A stretch of 64,000 nt of DNA, from positions 496,001 through 560,000 of the forward strand of contig NZ_CP084753.1 in the NCBI RefSeq assembly GCF_020535545.1. Reading direction: 5' to 3'. The notes beneath the pieces were generated by a model that was not told the DNA's origin, did not search any database, and saw only the letters and a list, made by a program, of their open reading frames with translations. Position 1 is the first letter of the stretch; each line of letters starts with the position of its first letter. This DNA comes from Roseateles sp. XES5 (GTDB lineage Bacteria; Pseudomonadota; Alphaproteobacteria; Rhizobiales; Rhizobiaceae). This document shows positions 45,093 through 53,663 of this stretch, one piece after another. The position numbers were made by a program, and so were the translations under genes.

Positions 45093-46439
45093 ATGCGCGC
45101 AACACTGAACGAACTTGCGGCCGCTCTGGCGACCGGCAAGGTCACCGCCTCGTATCTCGTCGAACAGTCGCTGGCGCGTATTGCCGACGAAACCGGCGAA
45201 GGCGCACGCGCCTTCGTCAAGGTCCATGCGGAAAAGGCGCGCATCGCTGCCAGGGCCGCCGACGACCTGCGCAAGGCAGGGCTTGCCCCTTCGCGCTTCG
45301 CCGGCATCCCGATTGCCGTCAAGGATCTCTTCGACCTGGCGGGCGAGCCGACACCCGCCGGCTCCACCGCGCTCGCAGATGCGGCCCCGGCCAAAGCCGA
45401 CGCGCCGGCCATCGCGCGCCTGAAGGCCGCCGGCTTCATCGTCATCGGTCGCAACAACATGACCGAATTCGCCTTTTCCGGCGTCGGCATCAATCCGCAT
45501 TACGGTACGCCCGCCAATCCCTATGACCGTGCCGCCCGCCGCATTCCCGGCGGCTCTTCGTCGGGCGCTGCCGTCAGCGTGGCGGACAGCATGGCCGCCG
45601 CCGCCATCGGCTCGGACACCGGCGGTTCCTGCCGCATCCCGGCCGCGCTTTGCGGCATCGTCGGCTACAAGCCGACCGCCAGCGCCGTGCCGCTCGACGG
45701 CGCGCTGCCGCTCTCCTTCACGCTCGATTCCATTGGCCCGCTGGCGAACAGCGTCGCGTGCTGCGCCGGCCTGCATGAAATCCTCAGCGGCGCGTCGCTT
45801 GCCGGCGCGGGCGAACGCGCCATTGCCGGCCTGCGGATCGCCGTGCCGCAATCGGTAGTCTTCGACGGTATCGAGCCGCATGTCGCAAAGACCTTCGAGG
45901 CGGCCCTGAAGCGCCTCGCCGATGCCGGCGCGCAGGTCACGGAAATCCCGCTCAAAGAGTTCGAGATGGTCGGCCGCATCAATGCCAAGGGCGGCTTCCC
46001 TGCCCCCGAAGCACTGTCCTGGCACCGCGATCTCCTTGAAACCCACGGCGAAAAATACGACCAGCGGGTGCGCGCCCGCATCCTGCGTGCCAAGGAGCAG
46101 ACGGCGACCGACTATATCGACATGCTGCATCTGCGCCGTGCCTATATCACCGAGACGACCCGGGTGATCGCGCCTTACGATCTCATCGCCATGCCGACCG
46201 TGCCCATGGCCGCGCCGACCATCGCCTCGCTCGAAGCCGATACCGATCTCTTCGTGAAGACCAACCTGACGCTCCTGCGCAATCCGACGCTGATCAACAT
46301 GCTCGACGGTTGCGCCATCTCGCTGCCCGCCCATGCCGAAGGCGACGCCCCGGTCGGCCTGATGCTGGCGGCAAGCGGCGGCCGCGACGCGGACCTGTTC
46401 GCAAGCGCCCGGGCCGTCGAAGCGGCGTTGAAGCGGTAA
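45093..46439 (+). CDS. amidase-signature-family amidase
   Basis: 448 residues from ATG 45093 (AGGAGA upstream). The catalytic Ser-cisSer-Lys triad is visible: Lys in IPIAVKDLFDLAG (near residue 74), GGSSSGAAVSVADS, and the nucleophile region GSDTGGSCRIPAALCG (near residue 175). It hydrolyses an amide or ester bond. It is the last gene of the monooxygenase operon, so the substrate or an intermediate of the pathway probably carries an amide or lactam. C-terminal AISLPAH is typical of the family. Confidence 0.88.
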   Translation: MRATLNELAAALATGKVTASYLVEQSLARIADETGEGARAFVKVHAEKARIAARAADDLRKAGLAPSRFAGIPIAVKDLFDLAGEPTPAGSTALADAAPAKADAPAIARLKAAGFIVIGRNNMTEFAFSGVGINPHYGTPANPYDRAARRIPGGSSSGAAVSVADSMAAAAIGSDTGGSCRIPAALCGIVGYKPTASAVPLDGALPLSFTLDSIGPLANSVACCAGLHEILSGASLAGAGERAIAGLRIAVPQSVVFDGIEPHVAKTFEAALKRLADAGAQVTEIPLKEFEMVGRINAKGGFPAPEALSWHRDLLETHGEKYDQRVRARILRAKEQTATDYIDMLHLRRAYITETTRVIAPYDLIAMPTVPMAAPTIASLEADTDLFVKTNLTLLRNPTLINMLDGCAISLPAHAEGDAPVGLMLAASGGRDADLFASARAVEAALKR

Positions 46440-46469
46440 GATTTCGGACGATCCGTCCGCAATCCGCAG

Positions 46470-46507
46470 CCACCACCGTCTCACCGCAAGCCGGGTGAAG
46501 GTGGTGG
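46470..46507 (+). terminator. hairpin after amidase gene
   Basis: Outer stem CCACCACC/GGTGGTGG with inner pair TCACC/GGTGA, 30 bp after the amidase stop. A short T-run (GTTTTCC) appears a few bases later. Convergent end with the gntR gene. Confidence 0.55.
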
Positions 46508-46609
46508 CAGCCGGATCGTTTTCCTAAATCACGACGAAAAAGGTGGATTCACCTCCATCTCAGGAGAGGCGAGCGCCTCGCCTGCCGGGTGGTCGCGCGC
46601 GGCCTGTTC

Positions 46610-47308
46610 TCAGAACTGCCGCACGATATTTTCCCTGAAGGCCTCGATGTGCTCGCGGATCGCCTTTTCCGCGCCGTCGGGGTCTTGCCGGCGGATGCCG
46701 TCCACGACGGCGGCGTGCTGCTCGCAGACGCGCACATGATGTTCGTTGGAGCGCAGCGAGATGAACCAGAGGCGGGTGGAGCGATCGTGCAGGTTGCCCA
46801 TGATGTCGGGCAGCAGGGAGTTGCGCGAGCTTGCGGCGAGCAGCGCGTGGAAGGCACGGTCGAGATTCATCATGGTCTCGATGTCGCGGCCTTTCGCAGC
46901 GGCCCAGGTGGCGTCGAGGTTTTCCACGAGGCGGGCGATATCGGCCGGCTCGGCCAGTTCCGCCACCTTGCGCACGCAGAACGCCTCATTGACGAGGCGC
47001 ACATCGATGATGTCGAAGATCTCGTTGAGGCTGATCGGCTTGACCATGATGCCCTTGCGCGGCAACACGTCGATCAGCCCGTCCGCCGCCAGCCGGTCGA
47101 TGGCCTGGTGCACCGGAGTGCGGCCGATATTGAGCTCGCCGCTCAACACCCCTTCGCTGAGAACCTCGCCGGGCTTCAGGTCGCAGGTGATGATGCGATG
47201 CTTGATGGCCTCATAGGCGGTGTCGCGCAGGGAGACGACGGGTTCGCCCCGCCTGCGCCGGGCGGTCGGCGCAGTCTCGGTTTCGGCAGGGGGCATATCG
47301 GCACTCAT
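46610..47308 (-). CDS. GntR-family (FCD/FadR subfamily) transcriptional regulator
   Basis: 232 residues from ATG 47308, preceded by GGAAG at good spacing; upstream in-frame starts at 47380 and 47323 are less supported. Winged helix near residues 20-85 (YEAIKHRIITCDLKPGEVLS, LNIGRTPVHQAIDRLAADGL). The helical FCD ligand domain includes RLVNEAFCVRKVAEL, LDRAFHALLAASS and the His ligand region REHIEAF. It lies 99 bp downstream of the DUF2848 gene on the same strand, so both may be one transcript. It is the obvious binder of the 16-bp palindromes at 42342 and 48156. Confidence 0.9.
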   Translation of the reverse strand: MSADMPPAETETAPTARRRRGEPVVSLRDTAYEAIKHRIITCDLKPGEVLSEGVLSGELNIGRTPVHQAIDRLAADGLIDVLPRKGIMVKPISLNEIFDIIDVRLVNEAFCVRKVAELAEPADIARLVENLDATWAAAKGRDIETMMNLDRAFHALLAASSRNSLLPDIMGNLHDRSTRLWFISLRSNEHHVRVCEQHAAVVDGIRRQDPDGAEKAIREHIEAFRENIVRQF

Positions 47309-47407
47309 CGTCGTCTTCCGCATGTCTGTCCGCCGGTCGGCCCGGCCGGATCGATTAGTATCGACTCGCCGGGCCTGCACAAGCAGCTTGCCTGATCTTT
47401 GAGCAGA

Positions 47408-48094
47408 TCATCCGGCAATCGGCAACGTCTTCACATCATAGCCGAAGGCGATCTTCCGGCCGAGGACAGGGTCTTCCAGCTCCCCCTCGAAGCGCGTGCC
47501 AGAGCGCACGCCGCCGATGGCCGGCATCGTGCCGCCGAACATGGCGGTGCCGCCCGGAAGCGCGCCCTCCGCCGCCCAACCGGAAATCAGCGCCTCCGGT
47601 GCGAGCAGGCCGGAAATCGGGCCTTCCTGATAGAGCACGCGCGCGCCGTCGATGACGGCATGGCTGCGCAGGATGAGGCTGTCCCAATGATCCGCCACCT
47701 CCTCGAAGGGCCAGACGGTGGTCGCGACCGGCTTGTCGCAGACCTGCTTGGAGACCGCGACGCCATAGGTTTCGACCTTGCGATCCGTGTGGTCGGAACC
47801 GACGCCGACATAAAGCTTGCCGTCCTTGGCGATCAGCAGGGCCTCGACCTCGCCGCTGCCGGCCGTGCCGGCGTCCTCGATCAGGCCGGCCGTCGTCAGG
47901 CGCGCGGCGGCGACGCGGTAATAGGTCGGGGTTGCGGCCGGGCGGGCGACACCGAGCGCCTCCAGCTCGCGGATATGATGCTCCATCGCCTCCTTGTTGC
48001 GTCCCGCCCAGCCGGCGATCACGAAATCGGAGACATCGAAAGCGACGGGCGTGCGGCCCTCGCGGCTTTCAAGCGTCAAGTGCAGTGTCGTCAT
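47408..48094 (-). CDS. DUF2848-family protein (fumarylacetoacetate-hydrolase-like)
   Basis: 228 residues with GGAGGAAAG before the ATG. DUF2848 pattern: VIAGWAGRNKEAMEHHIREL, PTYYRVAAARLT, VGSDHTDRKVETYGVAVSKQ and FGGTMPAIGGVRSG near the C-terminus. The family is related to the FAH superfamily and may hydrolyse or decarboxylate a ring-cleavage-type acid; no biochemical function is established that I know of. It is divergent from the ABC-transporter operon across a region containing the palindromic operator, and cotranscription with gntR is likely. Confidence 0.8.
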   Translation of the reverse strand: MTTLHLTLESREGRTPVAFDVSDFVIAGWAGRNKEAMEHHIRELEALGVARPAATPTYYRVAAARLTTAGLIEDAGTAGSGEVEALLIAKDGKLYVGVGSDHTDRKVETYGVAVSKQVCDKPVATTVWPFEEVADHWDSLILRSHAVIDGARVLYQEGPISGLLAPEALISGWAAEGALPGGTAMFGGTMPAIGGVRSGTRFEGELEDPVLGRKIAFGYDVKTLPIAG

Positions 48095-48155
48095 GGCGGT
48101 CTTTCCTCCGGTATCGGCGGCCGCCCAGCGCGGCGCGGTGCATTAATTTGAGAGA

Positions 48156-48171
48156 CAGTGATATTTCACTG
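48156..48171. promoter_or_regulatory. 16-bp perfect palindrome, predicted GntR operator 2
   Basis: CAGTGA-TATT-TCACTG, the exact reverse complement of the 16-bp site at 42342-42357. It lies 62 bp before the DUF2848 start and 167 bp before the substrate-binding-protein start, so it can control both directions. Confidence 0.8.
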
Positions 48172-48337
48172 CAGTTTTATCTTGCATATCACATGCGATT
48201 ACGCAATCATCAAAACAGGGCGCAGGACGAGGAAAACCGGCGCCGGAACCGGCTCCACAGCACCGCTGCGGAGGGCGTTATCGCCATGCCGGATGGGAAC
48301 GACGCCCGCATTGCCGGGCCAAACCAAGGGGATAGAG

Positions 48338-49636
48338 ATGATCAGCCATCGTGGACTTCTTCGCTCGGCCGTCGCGGCCGCCGCCATCTTCGCCGCCGGC
48401 ATGGCGCTTGCGCAGGAAAAGCCTGCCGCGCTCGGCGTCGGTGTGTTCAGCTTCACCTCGGGCGGTACCGCCGCCTATGGCAAGCCGGGACGCGACGCCG
48501 CCGAACTAATGATCGAGCGCATCAACGCAAAGGGCGGCATTGCCGGCGTGCCGCTGTCGGCGACCTATGTCGACGAGGGCCAGGGCACCGAGGGCGTGAT
48601 CGCCGAATACCGCAAGCTCGCCGGGGACGCGGCGAACGAGGTGATGATCGCCGCCCTCTCCTCCGGCAACTGCATGGCGCTCGCCCCGGTCAGCGATCAG
48701 ATGAAGGTGCCGACCGTCGGCTGGAACTGCGACACGCACCAGCTCTATCTCAAGGACGCCCATCCCTATTTCTTCCGGCCGAACGGCAACACCGTGCCGG
48801 AATTCGTCGCCTATGCCGCCTATCTCGTGGCCGTGAAGCCGGACCTGAAGCGCATCGCCATCATCAATCCGGACTATGCCTTCGGCCATGACGCGGCAAA
48901 GATCTTCACCACGGCAATCAAGACCTTCAAGCCGGATGTGGAAGTGGTCGCCGAACTCTTCCCCAAGCTCGGCGCCGGCACCTACCAGACGGAAATCTCG
49001 CGCCTGACCGCCGCCCGGCCGGATGTCATCTTCTCCAATCTCTGGGGCGGCGACCTCGAAAACTTCGTGCGGCAGGCAAGCCCGCGCGGCCTCTTCCGCT
49101 CCTCGCAGGCCGTGCTGGCGCTCGGCGAATCCTCCATGCAGAATGTCCAGATCCCCGAAGGCGTCATCGTCGGCGTGCTCGGCGACGGCTGGTGGATGTC
49201 GCCGGATGCCGCCGCCAATCCGGAGACGAAGGAATTCGCCGACGCCTACAAGGCGAAATACGGCAAGTGGCCGGTCTTCCCGGCGATGAAGATGGCCAAC
49301 AGCTTCCTCTACGTTAAGGCCGCATACGAGAAGGCGATGGCCGCCAATGGTGGCAAGTGGCCGAGCCGCGAGGACGTGGCAGCGGCCATGAAAGGCAGCG
49401 AGGTCAAGACGCTGACTGGCACCATGCAGACCCGCGCCGACAATGACGGCGTGGTCGACCAGATCATCGGCATCACCGCCACGGCCGAGGGCCATGACGG
49501 CCCGGTCATCGGCAACATGGTGCGCTACAGGGGCGCCGACCTGATGCCGCCCGCCGGCGAGGACCCGCTCGCCTGGATCGGCACGCTCGCCGCGGACCTG
49601 CCCGCCAAGCTGCCGCAGCCAGGCTCCTACAAGTAA
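48338..49636 (+). CDS. ABC transporter substrate-binding protein (branched-chain amino acid/aromatic acid type)
   Basis: 432 residues from ATG 48338 (GATAGAG upstream). N-terminal signal peptide (GLLRSAVAAAAIFAAGMALA). It is a Leu/Ile/Val-binding type I periplasmic protein: GRDAAELMIERINAKGGIAG, QLYLKDAHPYFFRPNGNT, YAFGHDAAKIF and LTGTMQTRADNDGVVDQII. It captures the substrate in the periplasm. Followed by two permeases and two ATPases. Members of this family import aromatic acids, amides and urea-like molecules as well as amino acids; the catabolic genes next to it point to an aromatic or heterocyclic amide. Confidence 0.9.
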   Translation: MISHRGLLRSAVAAAAIFAAGMALAQEKPAALGVGVFSFTSGGTAAYGKPGRDAAELMIERINAKGGIAGVPLSATYVDEGQGTEGVIAEYRKLAGDAANEVMIAALSSGNCMALAPVSDQMKVPTVGWNCDTHQLYLKDAHPYFFRPNGNTVPEFVAYAAYLVAVKPDLKRIAIINPDYAFGHDAAKIFTTAIKTFKPDVEVVAELFPKLGAGTYQTEISRLTAARPDVIFSNLWGGDLENFVRQASPRGLFRSSQAVLALGESSMQNVQIPEGVIVGVLGDGWWMSPDAAANPETKEFADAYKAKYGKWPVFPAMKMANSFLYVKAAYEKAMAANGGKWPSREDVAAAMKGSEVKTLTGTMQTRADNDGVVDQIIGITATAEGHDGPVIGNMVRYRGADLMPPAGEDPLAWIGTLAADLPAKLPQPGSYK

Positions 49637-49781
49637 CCTTCCGCCGGGCAAGCGCGGGCGGAAGGAAGCGTCGCGTCACCTCTTCTCCCTTCCGGGAGAA
49701 GGCCCGGTGCAAGCGCTGCCCTGCCGCCCGTGAAATCGCGCAGCACATGCGCGGCGTCCTGCCCCGCGAACGGAGAAAACC

Positions 49782-50681
49782 ATGTTCGGAACCCTCGTCC
49801 CCCTTCTCGTCGACGGCCTGGCGAATGCGGCGCTGATCTTTCTGGTCGCCGTCGGCCTTACCCTCGTCTTCAGCGTGCTGCGCGTGCTCAACGTGGCGCA
49901 TGGCAGCTTCTATTCCATCGGCGCCTATGCAGCCGCCTCGCTCGGCCTGTGGATCGTCGGCGCAGGCCTGCCGGCGGGACTGACCTTCGTCGCGCTCTTT
50001 GCCAGCGCCGCGCTCGTCGCGCTCATCGTCGGCCCGCTGATCGAGCGCACGCTGATCCGCTGGACCTACGGCAAGTCGGAAGCGGTGCAGATCCTCGTCA
50101 CCTTCGGCCTGTTCCTCATCCTGGAGGACCTGCAGCGCATCGTCTTCGGCGTCGATTCCTTCTACGAGGACACACCCGTGCAACTCCTCGGCTCGATAGA
50201 GATCGGCGGGGTCGTCTATCTCACCTACCAGCTCGTGCTGATCGTCCTTGCCGCCGCGCTTCTCGTCGGTCTCAAGCTCTTCATCGGCCATACCCGCATC
50301 GGCAAGCTGATCGCCGCCGTCGTCGCCGACCGTGAGGTCTCGCAGGCGCTCGGCATCAACACCAACCGCGTCTTCATGATCGCCTTCAGCCTCGGCGTCT
50401 TCCTGGCCGCGCTCGGCGGCGCGCTCACCGTGCCGCAGGCCGGCGTCTCACCCGGTCTCGGCGCCGACACGATGGTGCTCGCCTTCGCGGTCGCCGCCAT
50501 CGGCGGGCTCGGCAAGATCGAAGGCGCGGCGGTCGCCGCCGTCATCGTCGCGCTCGCCCGCGTCTTCGCCATCTACTACGCCCCGGAACTCGATGCGGTC
50601 GCGCCCTATCTCGTGATGCTGCTCGTACTGCTCGTGCGGCCCTACGGTCTCTTCGGCTCCGCAACGACGAGAAAGATCTGA
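49782..50681 (+). CDS. livH: LivH-type ABC transporter permease
   Basis: 299 residues with about eight membrane helices. Family motifs are GLTLVFSVLRVLNVAHGSFY, FGVDSFYEDTP and VVADREVSQALGINTNRVF followed by ALGGALTVPQAGVSPGLGAD. Half of the heterodimeric membrane channel. It lies 145 bp after the substrate-binding gene; that gap contains a C/T-rich stretch (about 49670-49770) but no gene. The LivM partner starts 3 bp after its stop. Confidence 0.9.
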   Translation: MFGTLVPLLVDGLANAALIFLVAVGLTLVFSVLRVLNVAHGSFYSIGAYAAASLGLWIVGAGLPAGLTFVALFASAALVALIVGPLIERTLIRWTYGKSEAVQILVTFGLFLILEDLQRIVFGVDSFYEDTPVQLLGSIEIGGVVYLTYQLVLIVLAAALLVGLKLFIGHTRIGKLIAAVVADREVSQALGINTNRVFMIAFSLGVFLAALGGALTVPQAGVSPGLGADTMVLAFAVAAIGGLGKIEGAAVAAVIVALARVFAIYYAPELDAVAPYLVMLLVLLVRPYGLFGSATTRKI

Positions 50682-50684
50682 CCC

Positions 50685-51617
50685 ATGCCTCTGCTTCTCC
50701 TCGCCGCCGGCGCGATCCTCGCCCTCATCGCGGCCACCTTCGCCTTTCCCTGGCTGGAATTCGTGCTGACGCTCGCCATCGCCAAGGGCCTTGCCGCGCT
50801 CGGCGTCGCGATCCTGCTGCGTGGCGGATTGATCTCCATCGGCCACGCCATGTTCTTCGCCGTCGGCGCCTATGCCACGGCCTTTGCCATGCGCGATCTC
50901 GGCATCACCGACGTCTTCGCGCTGATCGCCCTTTCCGCCGCCGTCTCGCTTCTCGCGGGCCTGCTCATCGGCGCCTTCGTGGTGCGCTACCGCGCCATCT
51001 TCTTCGCCATGCTGAACCTTGCCATCTCCATGGTGCTGTTCTCGCTGCTGGCGAAGTTCTACGGCGTGACGGGTGGCACGGACGGTCTGCGCGTTTCCAC
51101 CCCCACCGTGCTCGGCATGGCGCTCGACGCAAAGGGGTTCGCAACCTTCCTCTTCTATGCGGCCATCGCCGCCATGGCGCTCGCGGGCCTTGCCGTCGCC
51201 GCCTATTTCAGGAGCCCGCTCGGCGAGGCGCTGTCGGCCGTGCACACCAACGAAATCCGCCTCGAATATCTCGGCATTCCCGTGCGCGGCGTGCTGCTGG
51301 TCGCCTATGCCATATCGGCGCTGCTTGCAGGCATCGGCGGCACCTTCGCGGCCATGACCATCGGCCATGTCCTGCCCGACATGGCCTACTGGACGGATTC
51401 CGGCCATCTCGTGCTCGTCGCCGTGCTCGGCGGCGTCAGCGGCATCGCCGGCCCCTTCGTCGGCGCGGTGTTCCTGGAACTGGTTCACACGCTCGCCGCC
51501 GGCGTCACCGACGCCTGGAACATGATCGTCGGGGCCGCCCTGCTCGGCGTCATCTTCTTCCTGCCCAAGGGCCTGATCGGCCTCCTGCGCCCGGCGAAAA
51601 AGGGAGACCTCGCATGA
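50685..51617 (+). CDS. livM: LivM-type ABC transporter permease
   Basis: 310 residues with about nine membrane helices. It has ISIGHAMFFAVGAYATAFA, FYGVTGGTDGLRVS and VHTNEIRLEYLGIPVRGVLL, characteristic of LivM. The stop overlaps the livG start (ATGA at 51614). It forms the channel with LivH. Confidence 0.9.
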   Translation: MPLLLLAAGAILALIAATFAFPWLEFVLTLAIAKGLAALGVAILLRGGLISIGHAMFFAVGAYATAFAMRDLGITDVFALIALSAAVSLLAGLLIGAFVVRYRAIFFAMLNLAISMVLFSLLAKFYGVTGGTDGLRVSTPTVLGMALDAKGFATFLFYAAIAAMALAGLAVAAYFRSPLGEALSAVHTNEIRLEYLGIPVRGVLLVAYAISALLAGIGGTFAAMTIGHVLPDMAYWTDSGHLVLVAVLGGVSGIAGPFVGAVFLELVHTLAAGVTDAWNMIVGAALLGVIFFLPKGLIGLLRPAKKGDLA

Positions 51618-52357
51618 CCGTGCTGCTCGAAGCGAAGAACCTGCACATCACCTTCGGCGCCGTCAAAGCGGCCAATGGCGTAAACCTCCACATCGACGAG
51701 GGCGAATTTCTTGCCATCATCGGCCCCAACGGGTCCGGCAAGACGACCTTCCTGAACCTGTGCACCGGCTATATCCGCCCGTCCGAAGGCGAGGTCACGC
51801 TCGACGGCAAGCCGATCACCCGCCTGCCGCCGCGCACCATCGCCCGCAAGGGCATCGCGCGCGCCTTCCAGATCCCGCAGCTCTTCCTCGACCAGACGGT
51901 GCTGACCAACCTGATGCTCGCCATCGCCTCGCACGAGGGCGTGTGGCAGGCCGGCCGGGCGCTCGACCGGCCGCAGTATCGCGACGAGGCCATGGCGCTG
52001 CTTGCCATGTTCAACCTTGCCGACTGCGCCCCGGCGCTCGCTTCCACCCTGCCCGAGGGCCGGCGCAAGCTGGTGGACATCGCCATCGCGCTGGCGCTGA
52101 AACCTCGCCTCGTGCTGCTCGACGAGCCGACCAGCGGCGTCAGCGCGCTGGAACGCTTCGCCCTGATGGAAACGCTGATGGGTGCGCTCCGCCAGGCAAA
52201 GGTCTCCGCCCTCTTCGTCGAGCACGACATGGACGTGGTGGAGCGTTATGCCGACCGCGTCGTCGTCTGGGAGGCCGGACGCGTGATGGCGGAGGGCAAG
52301 CCGGAAACCGTGTTCAAGGATGAACGCGTCATCGAAAACGTGATCGGAGTGGCCTGA
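51614..52357 (+). CDS. livG: LivG-type ABC transporter ATPase
   Basis: 247 residues. Walker A GPNGSGKTTFLNLCTG near residue 36, Walker B RLVLLDEPTSGVSALE near residue 170. The signature loop is LPEGRRKLVDIA rather than the usual LxxGQ-type of LivG. Ends DERVIENVIGVA. Stop and next start overlap as TGATG at 52355-52359, indicating coupled translation with livF. Confidence 0.9.
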   Translation: MTVLLEAKNLHITFGAVKAANGVNLHIDEGEFLAIIGPNGSGKTTFLNLCTGYIRPSEGEVTLDGKPITRLPPRTIARKGIARAFQIPQLFLDQTVLTNLMLAIASHEGVWQAGRALDRPQYRDEAMALLAMFNLADCAPALASTLPEGRRKLVDIAIALALKPRLVLLDEPTSGVSALERFALMETLMGALRQAKVSALFVEHDMDVVERYADRVVVWEAGRVMAEGKPETVFKDERVIENVIGVA

Positions 52358-53037
52358 TGCTGACCGTCTCTTCCCTCAACGTGTCGCTGGCGGGCGCGAA
52401 GATCCTGCGCGACGTCGCCTTCTCGCTGACGCCGGGCGCGACCACGGTGCTGATCGGCCGCAACGGCGCGGGCAAGACCACGCTGCTGCGCGCCGTCATG
52501 GGCCTCGTACCGGCCGAATCCGGCTCCGTCCTGCTGGACGGCAAGGAGATGCTGGCGCTGCCCGCCTTCGCCCGCGCCCCGGCCGGCATCGGCTATGCCC
52601 CGGAGGACCGGCGGCTGATCCCGGACTTCACCGTCGAGGAGAACATCGTCCTGCCCGGCCAGGCGCTGAAGCTGCCACAGGCCGAGATCCGGCGGCGGCT
52701 GGAAAAGGTCTATGCGCTCTTGCCGGAACTGCACGTCATGCGCGCCCGGCCCGGCAACGGCGTTTCCGGCGGACAGGGCAAGATGGTGGCGCTCGGCCGG
52801 GCGCTGATGGTGGCGGAAAAGCTTCTGATGCTGGACGAGCCCTTCCAGGGCCTCGCTCCGGCACTGGCGCTCGACTATGCCCGCACGCTGTCACGCCTGC
52901 GCGAGACCATGGGCGACCTGACCCTGCTGATCACCGAATCGAGCCCCAACCTGCTCAAGTCCGTGGCCGACGAGACATTGCTGATCGAGCGTGGTGCGGT
53001 GACGCTCCAGCCACGGGAAACGCAGTCCGCGGCATGA
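52357..53037 (+). CDS. livF: LivF-type ABC transporter ATPase
   Basis: 226 residues. Walker A GRNGAGKTTLLRAVMG, YAPEDRRLIPDFTVEENI (LivF-type Q-loop region), signature VSGGQGKMVALGRAL and Walker B LLMLDEPFQGLAPALA. It energises uptake together with LivG. Last gene of the transporter operon, followed by a GC-rich hairpin. Confidence 0.9.
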   Translation: MLTVSSLNVSLAGAKILRDVAFSLTPGATTVLIGRNGAGKTTLLRAVMGLVPAESGSVLLDGKEMLALPAFARAPAGIGYAPEDRRLIPDFTVEENIVLPGQALKLPQAEIRRRLEKVYALLPELHVMRARPGNGVSGGQGKMVALGRALMVAEKLLMLDEPFQGLAPALALDYARTLSRLRETMGDLTLLITESSPNLLKSVADETLLIERGAVTLQPRETQSAA

Positions 53038-53047
53038 CAATTCCGTT

Positions 53048-53068
53048 GAGCGGGCCGGCGGCCCGCTC
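53048..53068 (+). terminator. hairpin between transporter operon and marR
   Basis: Perfect 9-bp stem GAGCGGGCC / GGCCCGCTC with a 3-nt loop, 10 bp after the livF stop, followed by TATATG rather than a T-run. Probable attenuating or terminating hairpin before marR. Confidence 0.55.
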
Positions 53069-53079
53069 TATATGCTGTC

Positions 53080-53104
53080 TCAGCTAGGTAAGTTGCAAAG
53101 CTGA
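53080..53104. promoter_or_regulatory. predicted MarR operator 2 (autoregulatory)
   Basis: Perfect 6-bp arms TCAGCT / AGCTGA spaced 13 bp, 10 bp before the marR start. The minus-strand word AGCTTTGCAACTTA (53089-53102) matches 12 of 14 bases in the dyad over the monooxygenase promoter (42378-42391). Confidence 0.6.
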
Positions 53105-53114
53105 AGGACGGACG

Positions 53115-53639
53115 ATGTCAGTGACGATCAGCAGGCCCGAACTGCTCGAGGACGGCGACGACGCGCCCTTCCGCCAGATGATCCACGACGCGCTCGGCTT
53201 CGCCACCCGGCTGCTGGAGATTCGCAACAGGCTCGGCGAGGTGATCGGCCTCACCGGTCCCGCCTTCTCGATCCTCATCGCCATCGAACACCTTTCCAAG
53301 GAAGCCGATGTCGGCATCAGCCAGGTGAGCGAGCATCTGCACCAGTCCGGGGCCTTCGTGACGCTGGAGGTCGCCAAGCTCGTCAAGGCCGGTCTCGTCG
53401 ACAAGTCCGCTCATCCCGAGGATGGCCGACGCGTCATCGTCCGCGTGACGGACAAGGCCCGCGGCCTGCTGGCCGAGCTCGCCGAGACCCAGCGGCCCGT
53501 CAACGACGCGATCTTCGCCGGGCTCGACCCGCAGCAGTTCCGCATCTTCGCCGACATCGCCGCCAGGCTTGTGCCCGGCACGGAAGAAGGCCTCGCGCTT
53601 CTACGCTACAAGGCCGAGCAGCGCCGCAGCCGCGCCTGA
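53115..53639 (+). CDS. MarR-family transcriptional regulator
   Basis: 174 residues with the MarR winged helix: IAIEHLSKEADVGISQVSEH, LHQSGAFVTLEVAKLVKAGL and the wing basic segment HPEDGRRVIVRVTDKARGLL. Dimerising helices at both ends. GAAGGACGG precedes the ATG. It lies 78 bp after livF in the same direction with its own dyad at the promoter, and that motif recurs at the monooxygenase promoter. It is therefore probably a repressor released by a pathway substrate or product. MarR regulators often sense aromatic acids. Confidence 0.9.
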   Translation: MSVTISRPELLEDGDDAPFRQMIHDALGFATRLLEIRNRLGEVIGLTGPAFSILIAIEHLSKEADVGISQVSEHLHQSGAFVTLEVAKLVKAGLVDKSAHPEDGRRVIVRVTDKARGLLAELAETQRPVNDAIFAGLDPQQFRIFADIAARLVPGTEEGLALLRYKAEQRRSRA

Positions 53640-53663
53640 GGCGCGGCCGGGCGTTTGCGGTCT

